DNA of 64,000 nt. Source: Candidatus Eisenbergiella merdavium (GTDB lineage Bacteria > Bacillota > Clostridia > Lachnospirales > Lachnospiraceae). This document shows, in pieces, positions 26,127 to 35,031 of the stretch. A program made the position numbers and the translations under genes. The DNA is taken from positions 1 to 64,000 of the forward strand of contig DWWS01000045.1 in the NCBI GenBank assembly GCA_019119595.1. Direction: 5' to 3'. The notes under the pieces are model-generated. The model saw only the letters and a list, made by a program, of their open reading frames with translations, was not told the DNA's origin and searched no databases. The stretch's first letter is position 1. Each line of letters begins with the position of its first letter.

Positions 26127-27563
26127 TCAGTAAACCCCGATAAAGGAAAGCGTGGGGAATACCCGGGAATCGGTGATGCGGATCTGAAGCCTTTTTGCCG
26201 CAATCTCCGGAAACCGGGCGATCTTCTGATAGCCCACGACGGTTCCCCGGTATACTTCCTGTTCCTCTCCGTTTTCCGAAACCGCCGTGATCTCAAAGCC
26301 CTCGATTCTCTGGCTCATCCGGATATTTTCCTTTAATACCACATGGGATACGCGCGCCGGCTCCGGAAAGGCAAGGGTGATCTGCGCCGTCCGCACCCCG
26401 TCCTGTGTCCGGAAAAAGCTGTCATAATCGTCCGTCCGTACGGCGTCGATCTCATGGCCTTCCTCCCAGGCGTCTGCGGAAAGCTCCGCTTCCTTCGCCA
26501 GATTTCTCGCAAACGTCTTTTTCAGATATTCCCCGATCTCACATAGGCGCTTCACGTCGTTTGCATGGAACAGCCCCTCCTTCGTGGGCGGGATATTCAG
26601 AAGGAAGCCTGCGTTTCCTCCAGCGGAATGATAATAAATGTGAAGAAGCTCCTCCAGCGGGCGGACCAGCTCATCCTCCTCCTCATGATAGAACCAGCCC
26701 GGACGGATGGAGGTGTTCACCTCAGCCGGGTACCAGATCAGCTCCGCCTCGTCCGCGAGCACGTCCCGGCTTCCCAGATCCTGATCGCCCGCGCTGATCT
26801 TCCTCTCCCGGAACTGCGTTTCATCCGCCTGCTGGCTTTTCGACGCGATCCTCTCCGTCTCGCTGGCCCGCTTCGGCACCACGCTCCATTCGGAGGGCCT
26901 GGTATCCCCCGCTTCGTTTCCGCACCAGCGCACGTCCGGCCCGCAGACATGGATGCAGGCGTCCGGCTGAAGGCGGCGGATCACCGCATAATACCGCTCC
27001 CAGTCATAAACCTGCTTTTTCCCGTTCGGCCCTTCCCCGCAGGCCCCGTCAAACCAAACGGAGCAGATCTCTCCGTACCCGGTCAGAAGCTCGGTGAGCT
27101 GATTCACAAAATAATCGTCATAGGCCTTCCCCTGTCCGTACAGCGCGCAGTTTCTGTCCCAGGGCGACAGGTAGATGCCAAACCGAAGACCTCCCCTGCG
27201 GCAGGCCTCCGACACCTCCCGCACCACGTCCCCCTTTCCGCCCCGGAAGGGGCTGTTCGCCACGCTGTGGCCGGTATAACGGCTGGGCCAGAGACAGAAG
27301 CCGTCATGATGCTTGCAGGTCAATATCAGGCCTTTCATCCCCGCCGCCTTCAGCGCATCCACCCACTGGGAGGCGTCAAAGGCTGTAGGGTTAAAGATCT
27401 CCTCCGGCTCCGTGCCGTCTCCCCACTCCCTGCCCGTAAACGTGTTTACCGTAAAATGCACGAAGCTGTAAAACTCCATCTGCTGCCAGGCGATCTGCCT
27501 TTCCGTCGGAACCACGGCCGTCAGCCGCCGGTCCAGCGTTTCTCTGTCGTATTGTGCGTTCAT
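26127..27563 (-). CDS. GH29 alpha-L-fucosidase
   Basis: This is a 478-residue cytoplasmic enzyme (no signal peptide) predicted to release alpha-linked L-fucose from glycans. The catalytic nucleophile Asp172 is in EICSVWFDGACG. Upstream substrate-site segments are WQQMEFYSFVHFTVNTFT, LILTCKHHDGFCLWPS and FGIYLSPWD. The C-terminal ~120 residues (residues ~355-478, ending in a beta-rich segment) form a carbohydrate-binding-like domain. The overall form resembles the GH29-B group that acts on alpha-1,3/4-linked fucose, but I cannot assign linkage. The start at 27563 follows GAGGAAAGG. It is flanked on both sides by the repeated small-RNA elements. Confidence 0.9.
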   Translation of the reverse strand: MNAQYDRETLDRRLTAVVPTERQIAWQQMEFYSFVHFTVNTFTGREWGDGTEPEEIFNPTAFDASQWVDALKAAGMKGLILTCKHHDGFCLWPSRYTGHSVANSPFRGGKGDVVREVSEACRRGGLRFGIYLSPWDRNCALYGQGKAYDDYFVNQLTELLTGYGEICSVWFDGACGEGPNGKKQVYDWERYYAVIRRLQPDACIHVCGPDVRWCGNEAGDTRPSEWSVVPKRASETERIASKSQQADETQFRERKISAGDQDLGSRDVLADEAELIWYPAEVNTSIRPGWFYHEEEDELVRPLEELLHIYYHSAGGNAGFLLNIPPTKEGLFHANDVKRLCEIGEYLKKTFARNLAKEAELSADAWEEGHEIDAVRTDDYDSFFRTQDGVRTAQITLAFPEPARVSHVVLKENIRMSQRIEGFEITAVSENGEEQEVYRGTVVGYQKIARFPEIAAKRLQIRITDSRVFPTLSFIGVY

Positions 27564-27796
27564 CCTTTCCTCTCCCTTGTCCCGCCGTGCTTTCCTGCCG
27601 CGGCGTCTGTATTTTTACCTCATATTAATCCACCCTCTCCGGTTCCGTCAATCCCTTTTCTATAAGCAGAGGACTGTAGATCAAAAGAAAAAAACTCTGT
27701 TCTTTTTCCGTTTTTTTAAAGAAATCCTTCAGAAATTTTATAGGTTTTTTTGAAATCGGACACAATCCTGACACATTTTTCCTGTATGATGAATGT

Positions 27797-27879
27797 CAGA
27801 TAGATGAACAACACCTATTGTTACACTATCTCCCCCCTCATAAGACAGAAAAGCCTCCGTGAAAGCGGAGGCTTTTCTG
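27797..27879 (+). ncRNA. candidate small RNA, copy 3 of 3
   Basis: This is the most diverged copy. The 11-bp repeats are GGACACAATCC and TGACACATTTT (27758-27779), the -10 is TATGAT (27785-27790), the hairpin is GATAGATG/CACCTATT (27799-27819, one mismatch and a wobble), the C-rich segment is identical to the other copies (27826-27844), and a 13-bp terminator AGAAAAGCCTCCG/CGGAGGCTTTTCT covers 27847-27878. The stem also sits just past the ATPase gene end and may serve as its terminator. Confidence 0.6.
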
Positions 27880-27884
27880 ATCGT

Positions 27885-27938
27885 CCTATCGTCCCGACTC
27901 GCCCTATCGTCCTGACTCGCCCTATCGTCCCGACTCGC
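27885..27938 (-). repeat. 3 x 18-bp tandem repeat across the ATPase stop codon
   Basis: Three units of CCTATCGTCCCGACTCGC (one base differs in the middle unit). The unit encodes the last codons and stop of the P-type ATPase, so the stop codon itself is triplicated; only the first is met by the ribosome. Confidence 0.9.
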
Positions 27939-30756
27939 CCTTCCGGCCTTTCCCCTTCCCGCCCAGCAATACCAGAAGCTCGTGCGCCAGCAGAGGAAAC
28001 GCCGCGAGGATCAGAAGCCGCAGCCATTCCCGCAGGGAAAGATGGGCCGTGCCGAAGGCCGCAGTCAGGAACGGGATTTCCGTGACCGCGATCTGCAGAA
28101 CAAAGCCCGCCGCCAGCGCCAGAAGCATCAGGCGGTTCTGCAGATGGTTCATGCGAAACACCGACCTTTCCACATCCCGCATTCCAATGGCGTGAAAGAG
28201 CTGGGACATGCCGAGCACTGTAAAGGCATAGGTCTGCGCCCGGCCGAGCACCGCCTCATTCTGCAGGATGACGGCGAAGGCGGAGGGCGAGAAGGCGATC
28301 CCCCTTTCCCGCATGATCCCATATGGTATGGTGAAAAAGGCGGCAAGGCTGATCCCGGCGATCAGCATGCCATAGAAGCAGGTGCGCAGGAAACCGCCGT
28401 CCGCAAAAAGACTTTCCTTCGGGTCTCTCGGCGGTTTTTCCATCAGGCTGTCCGCGTCGTTGTCGTCGGCCCCCAGCGCCAGGGCGGGAAGGGAATCGGT
28501 GATCAGGTTGATCCACAGGATATGGCTGGATTTTAAGGGGGAGGCAAGGCCCATGAGAACCGCGGTGAACATGGTCATGATCTCCCCAAGGTTGGATGAG
28601 AGAAGAAAGATCACCGATTTTTTGATGTTTTCATAAACACCCCTGCCCTCCTCGATGGCCTTTTCAATGGTGGCAAAATTGTCGTCCGTCAGGATGATCT
28701 CGGAGGCCTGCTTCGCCACGTCCGTTCCGTTCTGTCCCATGGCGATCCCGATGTCCGCCGCCTTCAGGGAAGGCGCGTCGTTCACCCCGTCTCCCGTCAT
28801 CGCCACGATCTTCCCCTTCTGCTTAAAGCCCTTTACGATCCGCACCTTGGACTGGGGCGAAACGCGGGCGAACACCCGCACATCGTCCAGCGCGCGCAAA
28901 AACTCCTTATCCGGAAGCCTTTTCAGCTGCGTTTCCGACATGCACTGCTCCCTGCGCTTTACGATACCGAGCTGGGACGCGATGGCGAACGCGGTGTCCA
29001 CATGGTCTCCTGTGATCATCACCGTGCTGACCCCCGCCCTGCGGAAGCGCTCCACCGCCCCCGCCGCCTCCGGTCTTGGCGGATCCTTCATGCCAACCAT
29101 GCCGATAAAGGTCAGGTCTTCCTCCTTCGGCTCCTTTCCTCCCCTCCGCAGGGCCACCGCCAGCGTGCGGAGCGCCTGACCGGACATGCTCTCCACGGCG
29201 GAAAGGATCTGCCGCCTCTGCAGCTCCTGCAGAGGAGCCTCCTTCCCGTACATCAGGATCCGGCTGCATTTTTTCAGGACCTCATCCGGCGCGCCCTTCG
29301 TATAGGTGACGCTTTCCGCCCCGCTTCTGTGAAAGGTGGACATCATCTTGCGGGAGGAATCAAAGGGAAGCTCCGCCGTGCGCGGCAGGGTCTTTTCCAG
29401 CGTCTGCCTGCGGACGCCGTAGGCCGCGGCAAGGTCGAGAAGGGCCAGCTCCGTCGGATCCCCGAATCGTTCCTCCCCCTCCAGCACGCCGTCGTTGCAC
29501 AGGGTCATTCCCCTTAAAAATTCCTCAAGGCCCGCTCCTACGGCGGACGCTGCCGGCCCTGCGAAAGAGGCAGGCACCCTCACGGCGGCAGCGGCCTGCG
29601 CCGCAGAAGCGGCTGCCAGACGCCGGTCTGCAGTCTGCCCCACAGAGGCGGCGGTCAGCCGTCCGGCCTCCCGCCTTCTGTCTCCCGTCAGGGCCTTCGC
29701 ATCCACGAGCTTCTGGTTGAGAAAGCATTTTTCCACCGTCATCCGGTTCTGGGTCAGCGTCCCGGTCTTATCCGAGCAGACCACGCTCACCGCCCCAAGG
29801 GTTTCCACGGCGGGAAGCTTTCTTACGATGGTATGTACCCGCACCATTTTCGTCACGCTCAGGGCGAGACAGATGGTGACCACCGCGGGCAGTCCCTCCG
29901 GCACCGCTGCCACAGCCAGGGAGATGGCCGTGATCAGCATTTCCGCCACATCCCGCTTCTGGATCAGCGCGATGAGAAAAAGCGCGCCGCAGAGGAACAG
30001 GGAGAGGATGCTTAAAAGGGTTCCAAGCTCCCCCAGCCTTTTCTGCAGGGGCGTCATCTCCTGCGGGCTTTCATCGATCATGGCCGCGATCCTTCCGATC
30101 TGGGTGTTCATCCCGATGGCGGTGACGACGCCCTCTCCCCTTCCGCTTGTGACGATGGTGGACATATAGGCCATGTTCCGTCTGTCTCCAAGGGCGGTTT
30201 CCTGACCCGCAGCCAGAAAGTCCGCGTTTTTTTCAATGGGGAGGGATTCCCCGGTGAGGGCGGATTCCTCCACCTTCAGCCCGCCGCATCTGGTGAGCCG
30301 AAGATCCGCCGGGATCTGACAGCCCGCCTCCAGGCAGACGATATCTCCGGGGACAAGCTGTGACGCCGCGATCTCCCGCTCCTTTCCGTCCCGGATACAG
30401 TAAGCCCTCGGGCTCGTCAGCTTTTTCAGGGAATCCAGCGCCCGCTGGGCCTTCCCCTCCTGGATCATCCCCACCGCCGCGTTCATGCAGACCACCACAG
30501 CGATGATCGCCGCGTCGCTGATCTCGTGCAGCAGCAGAGAGATCACTGCCGCCGCCATCAGCACATAGATCAGCGGGTCGTTGAGCTGCTCCAGAAAGAC
30601 TTCCGGAGCGCTCTTTTTCTTCGCCTCCTTCAGCTCGTTCGGGCCGTTCGCCTCATGCCGCAGCGCCGCCTCTTTTTCGGAAAGTCCCCGTTCCGGGTCG
30701 GTTCCCAGAAGCGCACAGGTCTCCCGGATGCTTCTCGCTTCAAACCTTTCAGACAT
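27922..30756 (-). CDS. P-type (P2-like) calcium-transporting ATPase
   Basis: This is a 944-residue cation pump. The N-terminal cation-ATPase domain, the TGES actuator motif in VEESALTGESLPIEK, the phosphorylation site VVCSDKTGTLTQNRM, the nucleotide domain TYTKGAPDEVL and the hinge MTGDGVNDAPSLKAADIGIAMG are all present. PEGLPAVVTICLALS matches helix M4 of Ca2+ pumps. The start at 30756 follows GGAGG with 5 nt spacing. A low-complexity Ala/Arg-rich insert (RRREAGRLTAASVGQTADRR and following, ~50 residues) lies in the nucleotide domain after CFLNQKLVDAKAL. Ca2+ export is the likely role but ion choice is not proven. Confidence 0.93.
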   Translation of the reverse strand: MSERFEARSIRETCALLGTDPERGLSEKEAALRHEANGPNELKEAKKKSAPEVFLEQLNDPLIYVLMAAAVISLLLHEISDAAIIAVVVCMNAAVGMIQEGKAQRALDSLKKLTSPRAYCIRDGKEREIAASQLVPGDIVCLEAGCQIPADLRLTRCGGLKVEESALTGESLPIEKNADFLAAGQETALGDRRNMAYMSTIVTSGRGEGVVTAIGMNTQIGRIAAMIDESPQEMTPLQKRLGELGTLLSILSLFLCGALFLIALIQKRDVAEMLITAISLAVAAVPEGLPAVVTICLALSVTKMVRVHTIVRKLPAVETLGAVSVVCSDKTGTLTQNRMTVEKCFLNQKLVDAKALTGDRRREAGRLTAASVGQTADRRLAAASAAQAAAAVRVPASFAGPAASAVGAGLEEFLRGMTLCNDGVLEGEERFGDPTELALLDLAAAYGVRRQTLEKTLPRTAELPFDSSRKMMSTFHRSGAESVTYTKGAPDEVLKKCSRILMYGKEAPLQELQRRQILSAVESMSGQALRTLAVALRRGGKEPKEEDLTFIGMVGMKDPPRPEAAGAVERFRRAGVSTVMITGDHVDTAFAIASQLGIVKRREQCMSETQLKRLPDKEFLRALDDVRVFARVSPQSKVRIVKGFKQKGKIVAMTGDGVNDAPSLKAADIGIAMGQNGTDVAKQASEIILTDDNFATIEKAIEEGRGVYENIKKSVIFLLSSNLGEIMTMFTAVLMGLASPLKSSHILWINLITDSLPALALGADDNDADSLMEKPPRDPKESLFADGGFLRTCFYGMLIAGISLAAFFTIPYGIMRERGIAFSPSAFAVILQNEAVLGRAQTYAFTVLGMSQLFHAIGMRDVERSVFRMNHLQNRLMLLALAAGFVLQIAVTEIPFLTAAFGTAHLSLREWLRLLILAAFPLLAHELLVLLGGKGKGRKGESGR

Positions 30757-30921
30757 CTTCTCCTCCATGCCGGAGCGCCTTTGCTCCGACCGCGCGCTCC
30801 TTGTCCCTTTGTCCAAGTCTATGCCTGAGAGAATGAAAATATGTCCATGCCGGCCCCAGCGCTTACCGTGCCCTCGGATCCACGCGCCTTCAGAGGTGCA
30901 TACAGACCACGAAAAAGGATT

Positions 30922-31971
30922 TTATCGCCGCTGTCCTTTCCTGCCCTGAAACAGCTCTTCGACAGCAAATTCCGTTTTCCGCGGATCGCCCTCCGCCCGG
31001 TACACCGTCCGGTTTTTCAGGTCGAAAACGGAGCTCCAGACCGTTTCAAAAGCAGGCTCGTCGTCGTATTGACACAGAAAACCATATTCGCCCCGCAAAA
31101 GCCGCTGCGTCGCCTCGATCAGGTCCCCTTTCATATGGGGAGAAAAGCTGTCCATGACGGTCCGGTACCGTCTTCCGGCCTGATAATCCTCTCCCCCCGC
31201 CGCGTCGTATTGCTTCATTTCTTCCGATACGAAGCTGTTGACGGCGCACAGGATACTGCCGTCGTTCAGGCTCACGGCCCTTCTCAGCCTTTTTTCCCGG
31301 GGCGTGCATTCCACAACCGCCATTTCTCCGTCCGGATCGGCCAGCAGGATATTGCAGTTTGAGGCAGCCGGAAGCTTTTCCAGCAGACGCAGTGCGCTTT
31401 TGGTATCGGCTGCTTTTTCCAGCAGATATCTTACGATAAAGCAGGAATTGAGGCCTGCCCGTATCTCCCCGGGCCGGGTCATCACAAAGGTCATCGCGGC
31501 GGCGAGGCCATGCTCGTTCATCCCCTCCTCCCCGTTGATGAAGGAGGATGTGGTCAGAAGAAAACGGTTTCCTCCCGCCGGGGAATAGAGCTCCCTTTTG
31601 CTTCCCTCCTTCAGATACGGGGGAAGATCGTTATTTCTTCCGTAGATCACGCGGCCCTCTTTTGTATAAGCGAAGGCCGTGCATCCTCTGATCTCAACGG
31701 GAATGTTTTTCTCCAGATTGTACATACAGCAGCCCATACACAGCATCCAGGCCGCAAAGGACGGATAGTCGGCCCCTGTCGCATCGCTGACCCCTCTGAT
31801 CTCCTCACATACCTCGGGAAAAATATTCCGCAGAACCGCTTCGCTTTTTCTTCCATGGGCAAGCTGAAAGCCGTCCAGCCGCAAAGGAAACGTCACTCCG
31901 TTTTCCACAAAAAATTGGCCCAGCTTCACTCCCATCTGATAATGGTCTCCCTGCAGTTCTATATGAAACAT
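30922..31971 (-). CDS. C45-family autoproteolytic acyltransferase/hydrolase
   Basis: This is a 349-residue Ntn-type enzyme related to acyl-CoA:6-aminopenicillanate acyltransferase. The probable self-cleavage/nucleophile Cys is in EIRGCTAFAYTKEG (about residue 95), followed by GRNNDLPPYLKEG and a conserved NEHGLAAAMTFVM. Members cleave or transfer acyl groups of amides, including some beta-lactams and lipoamides; the true substrate here is unknown. The start at 31971 follows GGAGG (7 nt). It overlaps the 3' end of the upstream AraC gene by 13 bp, so the two form an operon. Confidence 0.82.
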   Translation of the reverse strand: MFHIELQGDHYQMGVKLGQFFVENGVTFPLRLDGFQLAHGRKSEAVLRNIFPEVCEEIRGVSDATGADYPSFAAWMLCMGCCMYNLEKNIPVEIRGCTAFAYTKEGRVIYGRNNDLPPYLKEGSKRELYSPAGGNRFLLTTSSFINGEEGMNEHGLAAAMTFVMTRPGEIRAGLNSCFIVRYLLEKAADTKSALRLLEKLPAASNCNILLADPDGEMAVVECTPREKRLRRAVSLNDGSILCAVNSFVSEEMKQYDAAGGEDYQAGRRYRTVMDSFSPHMKGDLIEATQRLLRGEYGFLCQYDDEPAFETVWSSVFDLKNRTVYRAEGDPRKTEFAVEELFQGRKGQRR

Positions 31972-32855
31972 GCCTCGTCCTCCCTGCTCCTTCTGACTCC
32001 GATCCATACCTCAGAATGACCGCTGACCGGCGTTTCCCCGCACACCGGATAAACCTCCACGTCCGGAAGCCCTGCGTACTCATAGCCCGAAAACGGCAGC
32101 CATTCCGTAAAAAACCGTTTGAAAATATCCTGCACCTTTTCCTGAAAGAAACCGTTGTTTTCAAAGACAGCCCATGTGCCGGACGGGATCGTGACCTCCT
32201 CCATGCCGGGCGGAACAGGCGCGTCCGTGGCCGCTCCGATATAATAAAAGAAGCTCTCCGGCCCTTCATATACGCTGACGCCGAGTATTTTCCCCTGCTC
32301 CCTGCCGGACAGGCCGCACGGCAGGCTGCTCAGCCTGGAAAAAAGGCCGTTTCCCAAGATCTCTTTCCAAAAACCCGGTATCCGTTTAAAATTTTCCTCC
32401 ATATCCCCGGTCAGCGGAATACGGACCCCCACCAGACGCAGGGGCTGCTTTTCTTCTATATGATAGGTCATGGCGTTTCCTCCTGTCACCTGAACGGAAA
32501 AGCGGATCGCCGGGTATGCGTTCAGCCTGCTTCCTTCCCTGCGCGCGGCGGCGGGCGTGATATTGTGCACGCTCTGAAACGCCCGGTTGAACGCGGTCGG
32601 GGAGGCATAGCCGTATTTCAGGGCGATATCCACCACCCTTGCCCCCGTCCGCTGCAGCTCGAACGCCGCCTGCGTCATCCTTCTGCGCCGGATATATTCC
32701 GAAAGGGAAATCCCCGTCACAACATAAGAAAAGATCCGCTGAAAATAAAAGACAGAGCAACATGCGATCCCCGCCGCTTCCTCATACGAAATCTCTCCGT
32801 CCAGATTTTTTTCAATGTAATCAATGGCCGCGCTCAGCCGTTTCAACCATTCCAT
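31959..32855 (-). CDS. AraC-family regulator with GyrI-like effector domain
   Basis: This is a 298-residue regulator. The N-terminal ~105 residues contain the two helix-turn-helix units (EEAAGIACCSVFYFQRIFSY, VVDIALKYGYASPTAFNRAF). The C-terminal ~160 residues (VRIPLTGDMEENFKRIP ... SGHSEVWIGVRR) match the GyrI-like/effector-binding domain that binds hydrophobic drugs. This order is the Rob/SoxS-like arrangement. The start follows AAGGAGG. It is operonic with the C45 enzyme and may regulate it in response to a small molecule (inference). Confidence 0.9.
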   Translation of the reverse strand: MEWLKRLSAAIDYIEKNLDGEISYEEAAGIACCSVFYFQRIFSYVVTGISLSEYIRRRRMTQAAFELQRTGARVVDIALKYGYASPTAFNRAFQSVHNITPAAARREGSRLNAYPAIRFSVQVTGGNAMTYHIEEKQPLRLVGVRIPLTGDMEENFKRIPGFWKEILGNGLFSRLSSLPCGLSGREQGKILGVSVYEGPESFFYYIGAATDAPVPPGMEEVTIPSGTWAVFENNGFFQEKVQDIFKRFFTEWLPFSGYEYAGLPDVEVYPVCGETPVSGHSEVWIGVRRSREDEACFI

Positions 32856-33004
32856 GGATGCCCCTCCTTTTTATGAGCATACCCCTTCCGCCTCTTTTTT
32901 TCCTCTCTTTTTATGCGCTCCTTGGCTTCCTCCTGTCAGGAGCCGAAGCTTCCTGGCAGGAATCAGGGGTTCCAGACAGAAGCCAAAGCTTTCTGATTAT
33001 GCCA

Positions 33005-33035
33005 AAAAACGGCCCAGCCGAAGCTGCGCCGTTTT
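33005..33035 (-). terminator. terminator of the uracil permease gene
   Basis: An AAAACGGC/GCCGTTTT outer stem holds an inner CAGC-CGAA-GCTG tetraloop hairpin. On the minus strand it is followed by six T residues. It lies about 125 bp past the permease stop. Confidence 0.75.
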
Positions 33036-33161
33036 CCCAAAGCCGGACTCTATTCCGTTTTTCCGGGCCGCCCATAGCACCCCTTTTCCGCCGAAGCACT
33101 TTTGCACGGTCTGCGCATTTTCTGCGCAGACCTGGACGAAGCGATACCCTTTTCTCTTTTA

Positions 33162-34415
33162 TCAGTCCTCATTCGTCAGATGGAATTTATCCAGCAGGTA
33201 AAAGGTCAGTCCCAGGATCATGCCGACCACGCAGGCCAGCACCATGCCCGTAAGCTGTACGCTTCCGAGGGTCACCGTGATGCCGGACAGCCCCGCCACG
33301 AAGATCACGGAGGTCAGGATCAGGTTTCTGGACTTGCCGTAGTCCACCTTGGAGTCCACCAGGATGCGGATGCCGGAGGTTCCGATCATGCCGTAGAGCA
33401 GGAAGGAGATTCCGCCGATGACCGGGCCGGGTACCGTCTGGATCATGGCGGACAGCTTGCCGATGAAGGAGCAGACGATGGAAAGCACCGCCGCTCCGCC
33501 GATGACGCGCACGCTGTAAACCTTGGTCACAGCCATAACGCCGATGTTTTCTCCGTAGGTGGTGGTGGGAACGGAGCCAACCAGGCCGGAGATCATGGTG
33601 GAGAAATTATCTCCGAACAGGGAACGGTGCAGGCCGGGATCCTTCAGCAGATCCCTTCCCACGATCTTGCTGGTGACCACCTGATGGCCGATATGCTCGG
33701 AGGTGATGACCAGAATTACGGGAAGGATGATCAGGATCGCCTGCAGGTCGAACTTGGCGAGCTGGAAATTCGGAAGGGAGAAAACGGGCGCCGCCGCGAC
33801 CTCGGTAAAATCCACGATGCCGCAGACGATCGCCGCCACATAGCCCGCAACCACCGCGATCAGGATGGGAATGACCGAAAGGAAGCCGCGGAAGACGACG
33901 GAGCCGAATACCGCAACGCCCAGCGTCACGAAGAAAACGATCACGTTCTGCATACTAATCGTCTCGTCCAGAAGCCCTGCGTTTTCCGCCGCGCTCCCGG
34001 CAAGCTCAAGGCCGATCAGAGCGACCACCGGGCCCATGGCCGCGGGAGGCAGAACCACGTTGATCCAGTCCGATCCGAACTTGTAAATGACCGCCGCAAG
34101 GATACAGCCGCAGAAGCCTACCACGACGAAGCCGCCAAGCGCGTACTCATATCCCATCTCGCTGATGACGATTCCCGCGGGCGCAAGGAAGGCGAAGCTG
34201 GAGCCGAGATAGGCCGGCGCCTTTCCCCTGGTCACCGCGATGAACAGCAGGGTGCCGACACCGTTCATGAACAGCACGATCGCCGGATTGATGCCGAACA
34301 CGAAGGGCACCAGGATGCTGGCGCCGAACATGGCCAGCAGATGCTGAATGGACAGCGGAACCAGCAGCTTTACCGGAACCTTTTCGTCCACCTGAATGAT
34401 TCTTTTGTTTTCCAT
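33162..34415 (-). CDS. uraA: uracil permease (NCS2 family)
   Basis: This is a 417-residue H+ symporter with 14 expected membrane segments. The NCS2 features SIQHLLAMFGASILVPFVFG, PAYLGSSFAFLAPAG and HIGHQVVTSKIVGRDLL (substrate-site region), together with GSVPTTTYGENIGVMAVTKV, match the UraA/PyrP uracil group better than xanthine permeases. The start at 34415 follows GAGGAGG; the upstream in-frame extension is leader RNA. A sigma-A promoter at 34591-34619 sets a 170-nt structured leader. The symbol is by family resemblance. Confidence 0.88.
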   Translation of the reverse strand: MENKRIIQVDEKVPVKLLVPLSIQHLLAMFGASILVPFVFGINPAIVLFMNGVGTLLFIAVTRGKAPAYLGSSFAFLAPAGIVISEMGYEYALGGFVVVGFCGCILAAVIYKFGSDWINVVLPPAAMGPVVALIGLELAGSAAENAGLLDETISMQNVIVFFVTLGVAVFGSVVFRGFLSVIPILIAVVAGYVAAIVCGIVDFTEVAAAPVFSLPNFQLAKFDLQAILIILPVILVITSEHIGHQVVTSKIVGRDLLKDPGLHRSLFGDNFSTMISGLVGSVPTTTYGENIGVMAVTKVYSVRVIGGAAVLSIVCSFIGKLSAMIQTVPGPVIGGISFLLYGMIGTSGIRILVDSKVDYGKSRNLILTSVIFVAGLSGITVTLGSVQLTGMVLACVVGMILGLTFYLLDKFHLTNED

Positions 34416-34584
34416 TGGGATTTCCTCCTCATAAGTAAAACCGGTTGCCGTGTGCCGCATGCCCGCGTCCTGCGGCTTTGCCTTTACCGGCCGCCGGATG
34501 CGGGACAATGCCAGTGTCCGTCCCAATACCTGACAAACCCGCCTCTGGTAAAGGCGGGAATCCGGAACAGGGCTTCGACACATT
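34416..34584 (-). promoter_or_regulatory. structured leader with alternative base pairing
   Basis: In the RNA (minus strand), CCCGCCT/AGGCGGG forms a hairpin (34538-34558) whose 5' arm GCCTTTACC can instead pair perfectly with GGTAAAGGC about 60 nt downstream (34480-34488). Another stem GGGAC/GTCCC lies between them. This mutually exclusive pairing is the logic of an attenuator or riboswitch. I did not recognise a PyrR-binding or purine-aptamer consensus with confidence. Confidence 0.5.
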
Positions 34585-34590
34585 TTTACA

Positions 34591-34619
34591 ATTCTATCAC
34601 AAATAAAGGCCACATACAA
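34591..34619 (-). promoter_or_regulatory. promoter of the uracil permease gene
   Basis: On the minus strand TTGTAT (34614-34619) and TAGAAT (34591-34596) are spaced by 17 bp. Confidence 0.6.
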
Positions 34620-34767
34620 TGCCATTTTTCCTTGAGTTTCTCACACGAATCGGCTACAATAAAAAATAGTATTATACTTTTCAGCAATGCAACGAGCAAA
34701 ATATCCTAAACCTGCATAAATGCTTAATTTTTTAATAGATACAAGCGTGATTTCAAGTGCCTAAAAT

Positions 34768-34790
34768 AGTATTTTGACGCTTTTTTGCCG
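34768..34790 (+). repeat. left flanking direct repeat of the AT-rich segment
   Basis: AGTATTTTGACGC plus TTTTTTGCCG matches GGTATT-TGACGC plus TTTTTTGTCG at 36143-36164 (13 consecutive identical bases, about 20 of 23 overall). The pair brackets the AT-rich nucleoside phosphorylase region. The rest of 34626-35031 is AT-rich intergenic DNA without a supported gene. Confidence 0.55.
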
Positions 34791-35031
34791 CTCTAACTCA
34801 ATAAGACAATATAAAACGATGCGGGCAGATATAAGAAAGAATATTACTATAAGTAGTGTCATTCGCACTTGTAGGCGGCGGACAAAGCCCGTTCTTTTTG
34901 ACCGTTGACGAGTGAGGGTAGCTCTGCTATTTATCAAAAGGTAAAGAAATAATAGAAAACTTACAACTTAATGGTAAAATATATAGGTCATAGAATTGGC
35001 AAAATGAAATTCGTGAAAGGAGATTGCTAAA

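Noticed and set aside
25829-27879. The three RNA elements as riboswitches or leaders of downstream genes
   Set aside because: They point away from or into the 3' ends of minus-strand genes; no plus-strand gene follows any copy.
34416-34584. Purine riboswitch or PyrR attenuator upstream of the permease
   Set aside because: The conserved purine-aptamer core was not found and the CCAGAGG resemblance to the PyrR loop is too weak; kept only as an unclassified structured leader.
33102-34709. 535-codon plus-strand open frame opposite the uracil permease
   Set aside because: The translation is rich in His/Asp/Arg typical of antisense of a membrane protein; the permease is certain.
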